Shown here one piece after another: positions 62,042 to 64,000 of a stretch of DNA of 64,000 bases (the stretch's first letter is position 1; every line of letters starts with the position of its first letter). Position numbers and translations under genes: made by a program. A model generated the notes under the pieces. The model was not told the origin of the DNA and did no database searches. It worked only from the letters and a program-made list of their open reading frames with translations. This DNA is from Candidatus Chloroploca mongolica (GTDB lineage Bacteria; Chloroflexota; Chloroflexia; Chloroflexales; Chloroflexaceae). The stretch spans positions 1-64,000 of the forward strand of contig NZ_SIJK02000005.1 of the NCBI RefSeq assembly GCF_004762035.2, read 5' to 3'.

Positions 62042-63277
62042 TTAGCGGTGACCAAACGTAGGGAGCCTACCAGAGGTTTGACCACGTGCGGCGCGGATCG
62101 CAAGAATGTTTGCGGCGTGGATGAGGTACCACTCAACCACCTCGGCCATCGGCAGGCCGCAGGCGGCGAGATAGTTCTGTGTCCCCATGGCACGCCGACG
62201 CTCTGGGTCGTCGAGCAGCCTGGTCATGGCGTCGGCCAGGCTCTGCGGGTCGTCTGGTGTAAAGAACTCGCCGGTGTAGCCCTCTTCAGCGATCAGTTCG
62301 GCCAGATCTCCTAGCTGTGGCAGTACGACCGCACGCCCGTAATTGCCAGCCTGGTGCAGCACCCCCGAACTCCCTGTGGTGCTGGTGTATGGGAAGACCA
62401 CCACGCTTGCGTCTTGGAAGATCCGCGGCACGTCTTCCTCGGCGACATACCCGGTAAAGCGCAGCCCTTGCAGGTCGGCATTCGCCTGACGTACACCCTC
62501 GAGATAGCCGGGGGCGTTTGGGCTGTCGGTGCCAGCGATAACGAGCTCAAGATCCTGCCGAACCTTTTGCAGCAAGCGGAACGCTGCGACCAGCGGCTCG
62601 ATCTTTTTGTAGGTGCCGAATTTGCCAAAGGTCATGATTTGCAACGGACCCGGAGGCGCGTCGAATGTCGGCGGCGGTGCTTCGTCAAATGCACCATGGG
62701 GCGCAAGCAGCACATTGCTTACCCCGTACTTCTTTTCGAGGATTTCGACATAACGCGGGATCGTCACGGCGAGCAGGTCGGCACGCAACAGGATCCGTGT
62801 GCTCACCGTGCCGAAGGCTCTGATTACACCCTCGACCAGTGGGTTGCCCCCAAACCCTGCGCTCTTCAGATCCACCGTCTCCATAATATTGTGCAACAGG
62901 ACAATGGTGGCAAGGCCAGCGGCGCGCACCATCATCGGCGCGAGCAAGCCTAGGGCGGCGGACGGTTTGGATCGGCCGAACGAGGCGAACTGGATGTTGA
63001 AGAGTACAATATCTGGCGCAAGCGAGCGGGCTGTGCGTGCGATACGCAGGGCGTTGTCAAGCGCCCCAAACCGCCAACAGGGCACGATGCGCAGCGTAGC
63101 CGTGCCGGGCTGCCAGTCGGTGTCGGCGGGGTACGCCTGGTCGCCGGGCAGTTCGTCGGTCAGCACGAAGATCTCTTTGACCTCGGGCTTCTGGCGCAAG
63201 AAGCGGATGAAGTGGAAGGCATACTCGTTGAGCGAGCCGGCACTGGGCGGGTAGGGTGTGACGATGGCGATGCGCAT
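62042..63277 (-). CDS. Family 4 glycosyltransferase
   Basis: 411 residues. MRIAIVTPYPPSAGSLNEYA opens the GT4 fold (one residue less than typical), IVLLHNIMETVD follows, and the donor domain has IMTFGKFGTYKKIEPLV and VVFPYTSTTGSSGVLHQAGNYGRAVV, a variant in which the usual E-x7-E glutamates are less clear. It is directly upstream of the STAS gene. Sugar specificity unknown. Confidence 0.87.
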   Translation of the reverse strand: MRIAIVTPYPPSAGSLNEYAFHFIRFLRQKPEVKEIFVLTDELPGDQAYPADTDWQPGTATLRIVPCWRFGALDNALRIARTARSLAPDIVLFNIQFASFGRSKPSAALGLLAPMMVRAAGLATIVLLHNIMETVDLKSAGFGGNPLVEGVIRAFGTVSTRILLRADLLAVTIPRYVEILEKKYGVSNVLLAPHGAFDEAPPPTFDAPPGPLQIMTFGKFGTYKKIEPLVAAFRLLQKVRQDLELVIAGTDSPNAPGYLEGVRQANADLQGLRFTGYVAEEDVPRIFQDASVVVFPYTSTTGSSGVLHQAGNYGRAVVLPQLGDLAELIAEEGYTGEFFTPDDPQSLADAMTRLLDDPERRRAMGTQNYLAACGLPMAEVVEWYLIHAANILAIRAARGQTSGRLPTFGHR

Positions 63278-63326
63278 GGCGTTCCTGTGTTGCTACGGCT
63301 GACACGGTGAGCACCCGTCGTGTGGC

Positions 63327-64000
63327 TTAGGCTTGCGCGTAGACGCCGCGCAGATCGTTCCACTTGATGCGTACAAGGTCGCGCAGGAAGCGCTGAACCT
63401 CGCGGGAGGTGTCCACCTTGGAGCCGGGGGCGTCGATCCATGTGACTGGTACCTCGGCAATTTTGTAGCCGATGCGGTCAGCCAGGTAAAGAATTTCTAG
63501 GTCGAATGAGAAGCCGTCGATCGTCTGCGCTGCGTAGAGTCGATGTGCCGCCTCACGCGTGAAGAGCTTGAAGCCACACTGGGTGTCGCGCACCCCGATG
63601 CGGAAGAAGTGACGAACAATCCAGCGTAGCCCTCCGCTGAGGGTACGCCGCAGCAGATTCTTGTGGGCCTCTTCGGTACCGCCGACCGCTCGCGACCCAA
63701 CCGCGACGTCGTAGCCCTCCTGGTCGAGTTTCCTCAGCAGCTTGGGGAGTTCCTCGATTGGCGTTGAGTTATCGGCGTCGTCAAAGAGGATGTACCGTCC
63801 CCGTGCCTCCAGAACCCCCCGGCGCACTGCGCTGCCTTTCCCGCCGTTACGCTCGGCACGGAGCAGGCGCAGGTTGGCCATCTCTAGGCTCTCGACCAGG
63901 GCAGCGGTCTGATCCCGTGAGCCATCATCGGCAATGATTAACTCCCAGGGCAACCCCAGACCAGTCACGTACGAAGCGATTGCCCCAATCGTCGGAATGA
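63327..64000 (-). CDS. Family 2 glycosyltransferase, dolichyl-phosphate mannosyltransferase-like (5' end outside window)
   Basis: The frame stays open to 64000, so the N-terminus is missing. Seen motifs: ELIIADDGSRDQT, RNGGKGSAVRRGV, ILFDDADNSTPIEELP (DxD) and DTQCGFKLF, typical of DPM1-like GT2 enzymes that load mannose or another sugar onto polyprenyl phosphate, the donor used by GT-C enzymes. That fits the several GT-C-like proteins in the locus. No C-terminal membrane domain. The stop at 63327 is 50 bp from the next gene. Confidence 0.9.
   Translation of the reverse strand, partial: IPTIGAIASYVTGLGLPWELIIADDGSRDQTAALVESLEMANLRLLRAERNGGKGSAVRRGVLEARGRYILFDDADNSTPIEELPKLLRKLDQEGYDVAVGSRAVGGTEEAHKNLLRRTLSGGLRWIVRHFFRIGVRDTQCGFKLFTREAAHRLYAAQTIDGFSFDLEILYLADRIGYKIAEVPVTWIDAPGSKVDTSREVQRFLRDLVRIKWNDLRGVYAQA

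Overview
The window looks like chromosomal DNA of a Chloroflexota bacterium, probably near Chloroflexus, Roseiflexus or Herpetosiphon. The grounds are the Thr/Pro/Ser-rich linkers on secreted proteins, the recurring hydrophobic 'hLPhhhR'-type C-termini, the DUF11/FG-GAP surface protein, LamG, PQQ and BNR exoproteins, and short dispersed repeats between genes. This is a judgement from protein style; no rRNA or other marker gene is present. I see no tRNA, rRNA, CRISPR array or prophage.

Almost the whole window is one exopolysaccharide / cell-surface locus. On the minus strand, from the divergent point near 37.1 kb leftwards, lie: a heptose bisphosphate phosphatase, a membrane-fusion-type lipoprotein, a Wzz-like chain-length protein with a degenerate P-loop, a Tat-exported deacetylase-like protein, a membrane spermidine-synthase-like protein, a DUF1624 acyltransferase-like protein, a flippase, an asparagine-synthetase-like protein, a SpeD-like pyruvoyl decarboxylase, seven more assembly genes (four GT4 and two GT2 glycosyltransferases plus a second flippase), a Wzy-like polymerase, and a run of membrane, BNR, hydrolase, PQQ and LamG surface proteins. 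Starts and stops often overlap or sit within 25 bp, so large parts are probably co-transcribed.

On the plus strand (37.3-46.6 kb) are a heptose-7-phosphate-kinase-like GHMP kinase, a secreted DNRLRE protein, and a three-gene set: a large GT-C-like membrane protein, an Ig-like lipoprotein and a membrane-anchored GH5-like glycosidase. From 63.9 down to 46.7 kb on the minus strand there is a second block: a GT2 and a GT4, a complete partner-switching module (STAS, SpoIIE-type phosphatase with GAF, RsbW-like kinase, STAS, CheY-like receiver), a third flippase, a two-domain beta-sandwich membrane protein, a YfhO-like membrane protein and a 2064-residue surface protein.

The left end (1-6.1 kb) is less stable. 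It holds two LamG genes carrying an almost identical 1,010 bp duplication, a frameshifted ISAzo13-type transposase remnant at the edge of that duplication, and an AT-rich, probably imported acyltransferase gene.

Two patterns stand out. First, SpeD-like, spermidine-synthase-like and asparagine-synthetase-like genes sit together inside a polysaccharide locus, suggesting amine or amino-acid decoration of the surface polymer. Second, long perfect hairpins of unrelated sequence lie immediately 3' of, or overlap, stop codons of many genes; in at least three cases the repeat itself supplies the last codons and the stop.
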